Part shown: positions 17,772 to 26,148 of the stretch, in pieces
Layout: each line of letters begins with the position of its first letter
How positions within the stretch are numbered: position 1 is the stretch's first letter
Origin: Blautia sp900556555
GTDB taxonomy: Bacteria > Bacillota > Clostridia > Lachnospirales > Lachnospiraceae
Reading direction: 5' to 3' (one strand)
Assembly (NCBI GenBank): GCA_964250615.1
Contig: CAXUGM010000009.1
DNA length: 64,000 bases
Notes under the pieces: model-generated
What the model was told of the DNA's origin: nothing
Seen by the model: the letters and a program-made list of their open reading frames with translations, nothing else
Database searches by the model: none
Made by a program: the position numbers and the translations under genes

Positions 17772-18485
17772 ATGGAAATGTTATCACTGGTAAACGAATT
17801 AAAGGAAAATGCTTATCCAGGGCGCGGCATTGTTCTGGGAAAATCAGAGGATGGGAAAAAGGCAGTAGCTGCATATTTTATCATGGGAAGAAGTGAAAAC
17901 AGCAGAAACCGTGTCTTTGTAGAAGAAGGACAGGGAATCCGCACACAGGCATTTGATCCTTCCAAACTGGTAGACCCAAGCCTGATTATTTATGCACCAG
18001 TACGTGTATTAGGAAACAAGACAATTGTGACAAACGGAGACCAGACAGATACCATTTATGAAGGAATGGATAAACAGATGACTTTTGAGCAGTCTTTAAG
18101 ATGCCGTGAGTTTGAGCCGGATGCTCCAAACTACACACCTCGTATTTCCGGTATCATGCATGTGGAAAACGGAAAATATAATTACGCAATGTCTATCTTA
18201 AAGAGCAATAATGGAAATCCGGATGCATGTAACCGTTATACTTTTGCATACGAAAATCCTGTTGCCGGAGAAGGACATTTCATTCACACTTATATGCATG
18301 ACGGAAATCCTCTTCCAAGTTTTGAGGGAGAACCGAAGTTAGTGGGAATCCCAAATGACATTGATGCCTTTACCAAAGAAGTGTGGGAAGGTCTGAATGA
18401 AGACAATAAAGTTTCTTTATTTGTACGTTTTATTGACATTGAAACAGGTACTTATGAAACAAGAATCGTAAATAAAAATAAATAA
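17772..18485 (+). CDS. IMP cyclohydrolase, PF07826 (PurO-like) type
   Basis: A 237-aa enzyme closing FAICAR to IMP, the last step of purine synthesis. It begins MEMLSLVNELKENAYPGRGIVLG, the typical start of the IMP_cyclohyd family (NTN-hydrolase-like fold, first found in archaea), which is unrelated to the N-terminal half of bacterial PurH. The frame opens at 17469, but that extension runs through the riboswitch and terminator; the ATG at 17772 has AAAGGAG 8 nt upstream. It is followed after 20 bp by the AICAR formyltransferase, so together they replace bifunctional PurH. Controlled by the ZTP riboswitch. Confidence 0.9.
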   Translation: MEMLSLVNELKENAYPGRGIVLGKSEDGKKAVAAYFIMGRSENSRNRVFVEEGQGIRTQAFDPSKLVDPSLIIYAPVRVLGNKTIVTNGDQTDTIYEGMDKQMTFEQSLRCREFEPDAPNYTPRISGIMHVENGKYNYAMSILKSNNGNPDACNRYTFAYENPVAGEGHFIHTYMHDGNPLPSFEGEPKLVGIPNDIDAFTKEVWEGLNEDNKVSLFVRFIDIETGTYETRIVNKNK

Positions 18486-18505
18486 AACAGGGAAGGGAAC
18501 AAATT

Positions 18506-19690
18506 ATGAAAGAATTAGCTTTAAAATATGGATGTAACCCAAATCAGAAACCGTCTAGAATCTATATGGCAAACAATGAAGAACTGCCTATCAAGGTTTT
18601 ATCAGGAAAACCTGGATATATTAACTTTTTAGACGCTTTTAATGGCTGGCAGCTTGTAAGAGATTTGAAGAAGGCTACCGGGCTTCCGGCTGCAACTTCT
18701 TTCAAGCATGTATCTCCGGCAGGAGCAGCAGTAGGACTTCCCCTGACAGAAACCCTGGCAAAGATTTACTGGGTAGACGATATGGACTGGAAAAACTTCT
18801 CACCAATCGCCTGTGCATATGCAAGAGCAAGAGGTGCTGACCGTATGTCTTCTTTTGGTGATTTTATTTCCCTTTCTGATGTGTGTGATAAGGATACTGC
18901 CCTTCTCATTAAGAGAGAAGTATCAGACGGTGTCATTGCACCGGGATATACAGAAGAAGCTCTGGAAATCCTGGGACAGAAGAAAAAAGGAAATTATAAT
19001 GTGATTGAAATTGATCCAGATTATGTTCCTGCTCCATTAGAGCACAAGGAAGTATTTGGCATCACATTTGAGCAGGGACGTCAGGAACTGGCAATTGATG
19101 ATGAGCTTATTTCTAATATTGTAACAGAAAACAAAGCACTGACAGAAGAAGCAAAGAGAGATTTAAAAGTGTCTCTCATTATTTTGAAATATACACAGTC
19201 AAACTCTGTATGCTTTGTAAAAGACGGACAGGCTATTGGTGTTGGCGCTGGTCAGCAGTCCCGTGTACACTGTACACGTCTTGCAGGTCAGAAAGCAGAT
19301 AACTGGTGGTTAAGACAGAGTGAAAAAGTGCTGAATCTGCCATTTAAAGATACCATTACAAGAGCAGAGCGAGACAATGCCATTGATGTTTACATCGGTG
19401 AGGAATATATGGATGTTCTTGCTGACGGAGCTTGGGAGAATATTTTCACAGAAAAACCATCTGTATTCACAAGAGAAGAAAAACGTGCATGGCTGGATAA
19501 GATGACAGATGTGATTTTAGGTTCCGATGCGTTCTTCCCATTCTCAGATAACATTGAGCGTGCTCACAAGAGCGGTGTAACTTATATTGCACAGCCGGGT
19601 GGTTCTGTGCGTGACGATGCAGTGATTGATACCTGTAATAAATATAATATGGTTATGGCGTTTACTGGTATTCGTCTGTTCCATCACTAA
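18506..19690 (+). CDS. Standalone AICAR formyltransferase (PurH C-terminal type)
   Basis: A 394-aa phosphoribosylaminoimidazolecarboxamide formyltransferase: AICAR + 10-formyl-THF gives FAICAR. It corresponds only to the AICARFT half of PurH; the cyclohydrolase half is missing and supplied by the preceding gene. SFKHVSPAGAA contains the catalytic Lys-His pair, ISLSDVCD and SNSVCFVKDGQAIGVGAGQQSR are family blocks, and the C-terminus ends FTGIRLFHH as in PurH. A typical PurH has about 510 residues. Folate-limited AICAR build-up would raise ZTP, switch on this unit, and relieve the block. GGGAAGG precedes the ATG. Confidence 0.92.
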   Translation: MKELALKYGCNPNQKPSRIYMANNEELPIKVLSGKPGYINFLDAFNGWQLVRDLKKATGLPAATSFKHVSPAGAAVGLPLTETLAKIYWVDDMDWKNFSPIACAYARARGADRMSSFGDFISLSDVCDKDTALLIKREVSDGVIAPGYTEEALEILGQKKKGNYNVIEIDPDYVPAPLEHKEVFGITFEQGRQELAIDDELISNIVTENKALTEEAKRDLKVSLIILKYTQSNSVCFVKDGQAIGVGAGQQSRVHCTRLAGQKADNWWLRQSEKVLNLPFKDTITRAERDNAIDVYIGEEYMDVLADGAWENIFTEKPSVFTREEKRAWLDKMTDVILGSDAFFPFSDNIERAHKSGVTYIAQPGGSVRDDAVIDTCNKYNMVMAFTGIRLFHH

Positions 19691-19722
19691 AAGATACTAA
19701 AAATTTACTTGAGAAAAATAAC

Positions 19723-19751
19723 AGGAGGCACTTCCATGGGAGGTGCCTCTT
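19723..19751 (+). terminator. Hairpin after the AICAR formyltransferase
   Basis: A 10-bp stem (19726-19735 with 19739-19748), extended by one or two pairs, then a weakly T-rich tail (CTTGTGTT). Likely terminator of the purine unit. Confidence 0.6.
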
Positions 19752-19800
19752 GTGTTATACTGATGTGAAGTGTGAAAGAAACAGAAGGAGGAGACAGAAT

Positions 19801-21132
19801 ATGAAAAGTGAGCAAGCAGGGTCAAAGAGAGATGTTTTTGGCTCCAGATTTGGGTTTATTGTGGCATGTATCGGCTCAGCAGTGGGGATGGGAAATATCT
19901 GGATGTTTCCTTACCGGACAGGGCAGTACGGGGGAGCTGCTTTTTTGATTCCTTACTTTATTTTTGTGGCAATCCTTGGATTTTCCGGGGTTGTTGGAGA
20001 GATGGCTTTTGGCCGTGCCATGAAGACAGGACCTCTAGGGGCTTTTGGAAAAGCAATGGAATTAAGAGGGAAAAAAGGGGGAAAACTCCTTGGTATGATT
20101 CCTGTTCTGGGGTCTTTTGCCATTGCAGTGGGATATTCCGTGGTGGTTGGATGGTTCTTACGCTTCCTTTGGGGTGCTGTTACCGGAGGATTAATGAAGA
20201 CTACGGATACAGCCGCTTATTTTGGGGAGATAGCCGGCAATTTCGGCAGTGTTGGATGGCATTTTCTGGGGCTTGGAATCACGTTCCTGATTATGATTTT
20301 CGGGATTTCCAAAGGCATTGAGAAAATGAACAAGATTATGATGCCTGTATTTTTTGTATTTTTTGTGATCTTAATGGTGCGGGTATTTACTCTTGGAAAT
20401 GTTGCAGAGGGATACCGGTATTTGTTTGTTCCAAAATGGGAGTATCTGGCAAATCCAAAGACCTGGGTGTTTGCTCTGGGGCAGGCATTCTTTTCATTGT
20501 CTCTGGCCGGTTCCGGTACCATTGTTTATGGAAGTTATCTGACAAAAGATACGGATGTTGTCTACAGTGCCAGAAATGTAGCGTTTTTTGATACTTGTGC
20601 AGCCCTTCTGGCCGGTCTGGTGGTGATTCCGGCGGTATTTGCTTTTGGCATGGATGTGTCTGCGGGACCTCCGCTGATGTTTATTACGCTGCCAAGTGTG
20701 TTCCAGCAGATGCCTTTTGGACAGTTGTTCGCCATTGTGTTTTTTATTGCAGTATTGTTTGCAGCCATAACCTCTCTTATGAATTTATTTGAAACACCTA
20801 TTGAGGCATTGCAGAATCAGTTTCAGCTTTCCAGAGCATCAGCCGTGGGAATTGTGGCGGCAGCAGCTTGTATCATCGGTATTTTCATCGAAAGCGGAGA
20901 TATGGTCAGCATGTGGATGGATGTGGTTTCTATCTATATCATTCCACTGGGAGCACTTTTGGCGGCTGTGATGTTTTTCTGGGTCTGCCCAAAAGGCTTT
21001 GCAAGAGAGCAGGTGCAGATGGGAAGAGAAAAGAAGCTGGGAGCATGGTTTGAGCCTGCTACAAAATACTTTTTTGTAGGACTTACGGTTCTTGTGTATA
21101 TTTTAGGAATTTTTTATGGAGGAATCGGCTGA
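19801..21132 (+). CDS. Neurotransmitter:sodium symporter (NSS) family transporter
   Basis: A 443-aa Na+-coupled amino-acid or amine transporter with about 11-12 helices. RDVFGSRFGFIVACIGSAVGMGNIWMFPY is split over the first helix with the family's Na+ and substrate-binding unwound segment GSAVGMGNIW; GVVGEMAFGR and FFSLSLAGSGTIVYGSY (helix 6 region) also match. Bacterial NSS such as LeuT and TnaT move hydrophobic amino acids; the substrate here is unknown. The frame opens at 19750 but AGGAGG 9 nt before the ATG at 19801 sets the start. It stands alone. Confidence 0.9.
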   Translation: MKSEQAGSKRDVFGSRFGFIVACIGSAVGMGNIWMFPYRTGQYGGAAFLIPYFIFVAILGFSGVVGEMAFGRAMKTGPLGAFGKAMELRGKKGGKLLGMIPVLGSFAIAVGYSVVVGWFLRFLWGAVTGGLMKTTDTAAYFGEIAGNFGSVGWHFLGLGITFLIMIFGISKGIEKMNKIMMPVFFVFFVILMVRVFTLGNVAEGYRYLFVPKWEYLANPKTWVFALGQAFFSLSLAGSGTIVYGSYLTKDTDVVYSARNVAFFDTCAALLAGLVVIPAVFAFGMDVSAGPPLMFITLPSVFQQMPFGQLFAIVFFIAVLFAAITSLMNLFETPIEALQNQFQLSRASAVGIVAAAACIIGIFIESGDMVSMWMDVVSIYIIPLGALLAAVMFFWVCPKGFAREQVQMGREKKLGAWFEPATKYFFVGLTVLVYILGIFYGGIG

Positions 21133-21149
21133 TTCGGTGAATTCGTGCA

Positions 21150-21177
21150 TTGACAAGAACAGATTTTTTGATATACT
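21150..21177 (+). promoter_or_regulatory. Promoter of ddh
   Basis: Perfect TTGACA (21150-21155), 16-bp spacer, TATACT (21172-21177). Confidence 0.75.
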
Positions 21178-21227
21178 TTACTAAGTAAAAGTAATGGACT
21201 CAACAAAGATAGCGAGGAGTGTTTGAC

Positions 21228-22214
21228 ATGAGTATTAGAATTGGAATTTTAGGTTACGGAAACCTTGGGCGTGGTGTGGAATGTGCAGTGAAGCACAATC
21301 AGGATATGGAGTTAAAAGCCGTGTTTACACGCCGTAATCCCGAAGATGTAAAAATATTGACAGACACAGCAAAGGTCTATCATGTGGATGAAGCAGTGAA
21401 GATGAAGGATGAACTGGATGTCCTGATTATCTGCGGAGGAAGTGCCACAGACCTGCCTGTACAGACACCTGAGTATGCAAAGTATTTTAATGTGGTAGAC
21501 AGTTTTGATACCCATGCCAGAATACCGGAACATTTTGCAGCTGTGGATGAAGCTGCCAAGAAGGGAAATCATGTGGCAATGATTTCTGTTGGATGGGATC
21601 CGGGTATGTTTTCTCTGAACCGTTTGTATGCAAATGCCATTCTTCCGGGTGGTAAGGACTATACATTCTGGGGAAAAGGCGTGAGCCAGGGACATTCTGA
21701 TGCAGTCCGCAGACTGGATGGAGTTGTAGATGCGAGACAGTACACCATTCCGGTAGAAGCTGCGTTAGATGCAGTAAGAAGTGGAGAAAATCCAGAACTG
21801 ACCACTAGAGAAAAACACACAAGAGAAGTGTTTGTGGTAGCAGAAGAAGGAGCTGACAAGGCGAAAATCGAGACAGAGATCAAGACAATGCCAAACTACT
21901 TTGATGAATACGATACAACTGTACACTTTATCTCTGAAGAAGAAATGAAAAAAAACCATACAGGGCTTCCACATGGAGGATTTGTGATTCGTACGGGAAA
22001 AACAGGATGGGAAGATGAGCATGACCATGTGATTGAATACAGTCTGAAATTAGACTCTAATCCGGAATTTACTTCTTCTGTCATTGCTGCTTATGCAAGA
22101 GCTGCATATCGTTTAAGCAAAGAGGGACAGACAGGCTGCAAAACCGTATTTGATGTGGCTCCGGCTTATTTAAGTGCCCAGACTCCGGAAGAACTGCGTG
22201 CACATATGCTGTAA
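21228..22214 (+). CDS. ddh: meso-Diaminopimelate dehydrogenase
   Basis: A 328-aa NADPH enzyme that aminates tetrahydrodipicolinate to meso-DAP in one step, feeding lysine and peptidoglycan synthesis. The Rossmann motif is GILGYGNLGRGVE (residues 6-18); SVGWDPGMFS, WGKGVSQGHSDAVRR and PHGGFVIRTGKTG are conserved substrate-side blocks of Ddh. Length is as usual (~326). GAGGAG sits 8 nt before the ATG at 21228; the GTG at 21219 overlaps that site and is unlikely. A strong promoter lies ahead and yitT-like follows after 26 bp. Confidence 0.92.
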   Translation: MSIRIGILGYGNLGRGVECAVKHNQDMELKAVFTRRNPEDVKILTDTAKVYHVDEAVKMKDELDVLIICGGSATDLPVQTPEYAKYFNVVDSFDTHARIPEHFAAVDEAAKKGNHVAMISVGWDPGMFSLNRLYANAILPGGKDYTFWGKGVSQGHSDAVRRLDGVVDARQYTIPVEAALDAVRSGENPELTTREKHTREVFVVAEEGADKAKIETEIKTMPNYFDEYDTTVHFISEEEMKKNHTGLPHGGFVIRTGKTGWEDEHDHVIEYSLKLDSNPEFTSSVIAAYARAAYRLSKEGQTGCKTVFDVAPAYLSAQTPEELRAHML

Positions 22215-22240
22215 TTCCCTTTAAAAGTGAGGTCAGAATA

Positions 22241-23107
22241 TTGGGTCAGAAAATTGATTGGAAAAAGGAAAGTAAACGGTTAATCTTTGGACTGATTGGT
22301 GCGGTGATCATGGCAGTCAATATCAAAACCTTTGTGCGGGCAGGTGGATTGTATCCGGGTGGTTTCAATGGAGTGACTTTGCTGATACAGACCATCTGTG
22401 ACAGGTTTTTTGATATTACAGTTCCATTTTCCCCGATCAGTCTGGCATTAAATGCGATTCCTGCAATCATTAGTTTTAAAGCCATTGGAAAGCGTTTTAC
22501 AGTGATTACCAGTATCTTGGTCGTGGCAACCAGTTTTATCACAGATATGGTTCCGGCAATTCCTATTACAGAGGATATACTGCTCATCTGTATTTTCGGA
22601 GGACTGATCAATGGAGTTGCTATAAGCGTTGCTCTTCTTGGCGGAGCTTCCACAGGAGGAACGGATTTTATTGCGATTTATTTTGCTGAGAAGAAAAAGA
22701 AAGATGTGTGGAACTATATTCTGATAGGGAATGTGGCAATCCTGCTGATTGCCGGATATCTTTTCGGATGGGATAAGGCACTGTATTCCATTATCTTCCA
22801 GTACACCTCAACCCAGGTGATTCATCTGCTGTACCAGGTTCAGAAGAAAGTGACGCTGTTTGTGGTGACAGAGGAGCCGGAGGCTGTGTACCAGGCTATT
22901 GCGGAAGTGACCAATCACAGTGCCACGGAGTTTTCAGCTACAGGAATGTATTCTAATGAAAAACGTAAGATGATTTATTCTGTGGTTTCCACTATGGAGG
23001 CAAAGATGCTGATTCAGAGGGTCATGGAGGCGGATCCCAAGGCGTTTGTGAATGTAGTGAAAACAGATACTTTGATTGGAAGGTTTTATCAGAAACCGAA
23101 TTATTGA
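22241..23107 (+). CDS. YitT-family membrane protein (DUF2179 C-terminus)
   Basis: A 288-aa membrane protein with five to six hydrophobic helices in residues 12-185 and a soluble DUF2179 domain (KVTLFVVTEEPEAVYQAI, TEFSATGMYSNEKRKMIYSVV) after residue 200. LYPGGFNGVTLL and LGGASTGGTDFIAIYF are family blocks. The function of YitT proteins is not established. It uses a TTG start with GTGAGG 9 nt upstream; no ATG alternative fits. It follows ddh closely and a strong hairpin ends the unit. Confidence 0.85.
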   Translation: MGQKIDWKKESKRLIFGLIGAVIMAVNIKTFVRAGGLYPGGFNGVTLLIQTICDRFFDITVPFSPISLALNAIPAIISFKAIGKRFTVITSILVVATSFITDMVPAIPITEDILLICIFGGLINGVAISVALLGGASTGGTDFIAIYFAEKKKKDVWNYILIGNVAILLIAGYLFGWDKALYSIIFQYTSTQVIHLLYQVQKKVTLFVVTEEPEAVYQAIAEVTNHSATEFSATGMYSNEKRKMIYSVVSTMEAKMLIQRVMEADPKAFVNVVKTDTLIGRFYQKPNY

Positions 23108-23114
23108 CAAAGAG

Positions 23115-23162
23115 ATATAACATTGGCTATACTTTTTATATAGCCGATGTTATATTTTTTTG
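23115..23162 (+). terminator. Terminator after the YitT gene
   Basis: A 17-bp stem with one G-T pair (23115-23131 with 23139-23155) followed by a run of T. Confidence 0.88.
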
Positions 23163-23174
23163 AAGGGAATAGAA

Positions 23175-23314
23175 ATGGAGAAAATGATAAAGGAAATTTA
23201 TGAGCAGAAACGGCATAGGTGATGTTGGTATTCGGAAGACATAAAAAAAGCTATGCCGGCATCAGTAGAAAGCACTTACAGGGTTCTGGATTTTATCAGC
23301 CAGACAATAAATAG
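23175..23314 (+). pseudogene. Decayed short ORF before the repeat array
   Basis: ATG at 23175 opens 15 codons (MEKMIKEIYEQKRHR) then TGA at 23220. The same frame continues without a stop for over 40 codons (YSEDIKKAMPASVESTYRVL and onward) into the first repeat unit. An internal stop in an otherwise open frame suggests a broken gene. IKEIYEQxxHR faintly resembles the start of IS3-type transposase OrfB, but the match is too short to claim. No other gene is visible in 23163-23314. Confidence 0.3.
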
Positions 23315-23610
23315 TAGGCTAAATTTCGCAATTTCTTCGTTCCAACCTACTTTTTTGTGACCCTGATAGGTGGGATTGTATGTTTTTCTCATATAAGCCT
23401 ACTCTTTTGTGGGCTCAATAGGCTAAATCCCAGGATTTACATTTTTCCACTTATTTTCCTAGAGGAAACCATAGGCCAAATTTAGAAAATCTTGCTCAGT
23501 AGCCTATTTGTCTTCAAAATAAGTAGGTGTAATTTCAGGATTAATGAAAACCCACCTATTCGTGCCCGAAAAAGGTAGGCTAAAAATTACAAAATAGAAT
23601 TTTCAACTGA
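23315..23610. repeat. Degenerate 52-bp tandem array with phased TAGG/CCTA elements
   Basis: Units begin with TAGG at 23315, 23367, 23419, 23472, 23524 and 23576, so periods are 52, 52, 53, 52 and 52. In the first five units an inverted CCTA (CTTA in unit 3) lies exactly 31 bp after TAGG: 23346, 23398, 23450, 23503, 23555. The distance from CCTA to the next TAGG is 21 or 22 bp. The bases between are poorly conserved apart from AAATT after TAGG and TTTTTGTG after CCTA in units 1-2. Neighbouring CCTA and TAGG can form stems, for example AGCCTA/TAGGCT between units 2 and 3. No coding frame spans it. Unit 6 is partial. Confidence 0.8.
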
Positions 23611-23745
23611 AAATATATTGGAACAGGGATTCGCCTGCTACAGAATGGATTTGGTATAGCTTTTTGGGGATAGGAGTGACAGCTGGGGGGATATTTTTTA
23701 TAAAAAAGAAGTGGCATGAAGGTATGCCAAAACAAAAAAGAAGAT

Positions 23746-23797
23746 AAAAAACTTCTGAAACAGAAGGAAACCATTCCTCTGTTTTCAGAAGTTTTTT
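23746..23797 (-). terminator. Terminator of the purF-like gene
   Basis: A 15-bp perfect stem (23746-23760 with 23783-23797) plus an adjacent CAG/CTG pairing; read on the minus strand it ends in a T-run. Between the repeat array and this hairpin (23611-23745) I see only a small GGCAT/ATGCC hairpin near 23713-23728. Confidence 0.8.
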
Positions 23798-23802
23798 GTG
23801 TA

Positions 23803-25221
23803 TTATTTCTTTCCGTTAAAGCAATAAGTACATACCTTGCATGGCTCCAGTGGAATGGAAGCCAGAAGGTCATCCAGCCGGTGGTAATGCAGGGTGGTGA
23901 AATTCAGTTTTTTTGCAATTTCCTCCAGCATTTCCTTGTAATTCTGAGAGTTTGGATCAGCATAAGTATCCAGAACCTCACGGCTGACATTCTCCCCTTC
24001 TCTTTCTGCGATGATCCGTCTGGTAATCAGATCCATCTCAGATTTGGAACGTGAGAAATTCAAGTATGGACAGCCGAACATCAGAGGCGGGCATGCCGGA
24101 CGGATGTGTACTTCTTTGGCTCCGCTGTTGTATAAGAATTCTGTGGTTTCCCGAAGCTGTGTTCCGCGGACAATAGAGTCATCAATGAGCAGCAGGCTGC
24201 GGTTTTTGATGAGTGCTTCCACTGGAATCAGTTTCATTTTGGCAATCAGGTTTCTCTGCTCCTGCCTGGTAGGCATGAAGGAACGGGGCCAGGTTGGTGT
24301 GTATTTAATAAAAGGACGTGCAAATGGGATACCTGAGGCATTTGCATAGCCGATTGCATGAGGGACTCCGGAATCCGGAATTCCAGCTACCAGATCAGGA
24401 TTTACATCATCTCTCATGGCATCACGTTTTGCAAGTTGTTTTCCGCAGTCATAACGCATGGTCTCTACATTGATTCCTTCGTAGGTGGAAGTAGGATATC
24501 CATAATATACCCAGAGGAAAGAACAGATTTTCATCTCATTTAATGGTTCTGAGAGTGTCTGTACACCTTCTGGCGTGATAAATACGATTTCTCCTGGTCC
24601 TAATTCCCGCAGTGTCTCATAACCAAGGTTCAGATAGGCAAAACTTTCAAAAGAAGCACAGTGTGCATCCTCTTTGTGCCCGATGATCAAAGGGGTGCGT
24701 CCCATACGGTCTCTAGCTGCATAGATGCCATCCGGTGTGAGAAGCATCAGGGTCATAGAACCCTGGATCAGTTCCTGTGCATAGCGGATACCGTCTACGA
24801 TCGTTGCCTGCTGGTTGATAAGAGATGCCACCATTTCCGTAGGATTGATGCCGCCGCCGCTCATTTCCAGGAAATGTGTGCAGCCGTTTTTGTACGAGAT
24901 GTCTACCAGCTCATCCATGTTGTTGATTTTTCCTACAGTGGTAATAGCAAAGGTTCCTAAATGTGATTGAACCATAAGAGGCTGTGGCTCGTTGTCTGAG
25001 ATACAGCCAATGCCGGAAGTGCCTTCCAGTTCATCTAAGTCTCCGTCAAATTTTGTACGGAAAGGTGTGTTTTCAATGTTGTGAATTGAACGATGAAAGC
25101 CCTGAGAGCCATATACGGCCATCCCCCCTCGTCTGGTACCTAAATGAGAATGGTAGTCTGTTCCGAAAAATAAGTCCAAGGTACAACTGGACTTAGAGGT
25201 TACTCCAAATATTCCGCCCAT
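23803..25221 (-). CDS. Amidophosphoribosyltransferase-like protein lacking the catalytic Cys
   Basis: A 472-aa PurF homologue. The C-terminal phosphoribosyltransferase domain is intact: LLLIDDSIVRGTQLRE (PRPP loop, about residues 343-358), VAGIPDSGVPHAIGYA. Cys residues in ACPPLMFGCPY and CKVCTYC resemble the iron-sulfur ligands of Bacillus-type PurF. The N-terminal glutaminase domain starts MGGIFGV where active PurF matures to CGIFG or CGIVG: the nucleophile Cys is Gly. The usual QHRGQE block is HLGTRRGGM. It may use ammonia, act with another amidotransferase, or have a different role; whether a canonical purF exists elsewhere is unknown. The start is secure (AAGGAG 8 nt upstream). No other purine gene adjoins it. 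Confidence 0.85.
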   Translation of the reverse strand: MGGIFGVTSKSSCTLDLFFGTDYHSHLGTRRGGMAVYGSQGFHRSIHNIENTPFRTKFDGDLDELEGTSGIGCISDNEPQPLMVQSHLGTFAITTVGKINNMDELVDISYKNGCTHFLEMSGGGINPTEMVASLINQQATIVDGIRYAQELIQGSMTLMLLTPDGIYAARDRMGRTPLIIGHKEDAHCASFESFAYLNLGYETLRELGPGEIVFITPEGVQTLSEPLNEMKICSFLWVYYGYPTSTYEGINVETMRYDCGKQLAKRDAMRDDVNPDLVAGIPDSGVPHAIGYANASGIPFARPFIKYTPTWPRSFMPTRQEQRNLIAKMKLIPVEALIKNRSLLLIDDSIVRGTQLRETTEFLYNSGAKEVHIRPACPPLMFGCPYLNFSRSKSEMDLITRRIIAEREGENVSREVLDTYADPNSQNYKEMLEEIAKKLNFTTLHYHRLDDLLASIPLEPCKVCTYCFNGKK

Positions 25222-25269
25222 TTTTATTCTCCTTTTCTTGTATTTCGTTGGATTTCGTCATACATATCC

Positions 25270-25299
25270 ATTATATACTCATGGAAAAGGATTCGTAAA
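25270..25299 (-). promoter_or_regulatory. Candidate promoter of the purF-like gene
   Basis: On the minus strand TATAAT (complement of 25270-25275) is preceded at 17 bp by TTACGA, a weak -35. Confidence 0.45.
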
Positions 25300-25322
25300 G
25301 ACATTTCAGGCAACTTTTTCCC

Positions 25323-25351
25323 TTCGCAAGGGAGAAAAAATAGTGTATAAT
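25323..25351 (+). promoter_or_regulatory. Promoter of the exoA-selD-dinB unit
   Basis: TTCGCA (25323-25328), 17-bp spacer, consensus TATAAT (25346-25351). It is divergent from the purF-like promoter. Confidence 0.55.
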
Positions 25352-25392
25352 GGATGGAAAGATGTGCAAATAGACAAGAAAAGGAGATTGGA

Positions 25393-26148
25393 ATGAAATT
25401 TATTTCATGGAATGTCAATGGACTCAGGGCCTGTGTACAAAAAGGCTTTACAGAATATTTTGAAAAAGAAGACGCTGATTTTTTCTGCCTTCAGGAGACA
25501 AAACTTCAGGAAGGCCAGATTGATTTTGCACCAGAAGGATATCATTGCTACTGGAATTATGCGGTGAAAAAAGGGTATTCCGGTACCGCTATTTTTGCTA
25601 AAAAGGAGCCGGTATCCGTGGCTTATGGAATCGGTATAGAAGAACACGACCAGGAAGGGCGTGTAATCACTCTGGAGTATGATAATTTTTATCTGGTTAC
25701 GGTCTACACACCGAATTCCCAGAATGAACTGGCAAGGCTGGATTACAGGATGAAGTGGGAAGAAGATTTCCGGGCGTATTTAAAGAAACTGGATGAAAAG
25801 AAGCCGGTGATTTTCTGCGGAGACCTGAATGTGGCACACAAGGAAATTGACCTGAAAAATCCAAAAACAAACAGGCATAATGCGGGATTTACAGACGAAG
25901 AGAGAGGAAAATTCACAGAACTTCTGGAATCTGGTTTTATTGATACGTTCCGTTATTTTTATCCGGAGGAAACGGGTGTTTATTCTTGGTGGTCCTATCG
26001 ATTTAAGGCAAGAGAGAAAAATGCCGGATGGAGGATTGATTATTTCTGTGTATCAAAAGCATTGGAGAAACAGTTGGTTTCTGCAAAGATTCATACAGAA
26101 GTATTTGGTTCTGACCACTGTCCAGTGGAAGTGGAGGTTGCTCTGTGA
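25393..26148 (+). CDS. Exodeoxyribonuclease III (AP endonuclease)
   Basis: A 251-aa ExoA/Xth-type enzyme that cuts DNA at abasic sites in base-excision repair. Motifs in order: MKFISWNVNGLRAC, FCLQETKLQ (metal Glu), VYTPNSQNELARLDYR, FCGDLNVAHKEIDL, VYSWWSYRFKAREKNAGWRIDYF and the terminal GSDHCPVE (catalytic Asp-His). The length is that of the short Bacillus-type family. AAGGAG sets the ATG at 25393 over the frame opening at 25354. It overlaps selD by 4 nt, so the two are translationally coupled. Confidence 0.93.
   Translation: MKFISWNVNGLRACVQKGFTEYFEKEDADFFCLQETKLQEGQIDFAPEGYHCYWNYAVKKGYSGTAIFAKKEPVSVAYGIGIEEHDQEGRVITLEYDNFYLVTVYTPNSQNELARLDYRMKWEEDFRAYLKKLDEKKPVIFCGDLNVAHKEIDLKNPKTNRHNAGFTDEERGKFTELLESGFIDTFRYFYPEETGVYSWWSYRFKAREKNAGWRIDYFCVSKALEKQLVSAKIHTEVFGSDHCPVEVEVAL

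Noticed and set aside
23315..23610. CRISPR array
   Set aside because: Only 4-6 bp elements are conserved per unit, alternating in orientation; there is no 23-40 bp identical repeat, and no cas gene is near.
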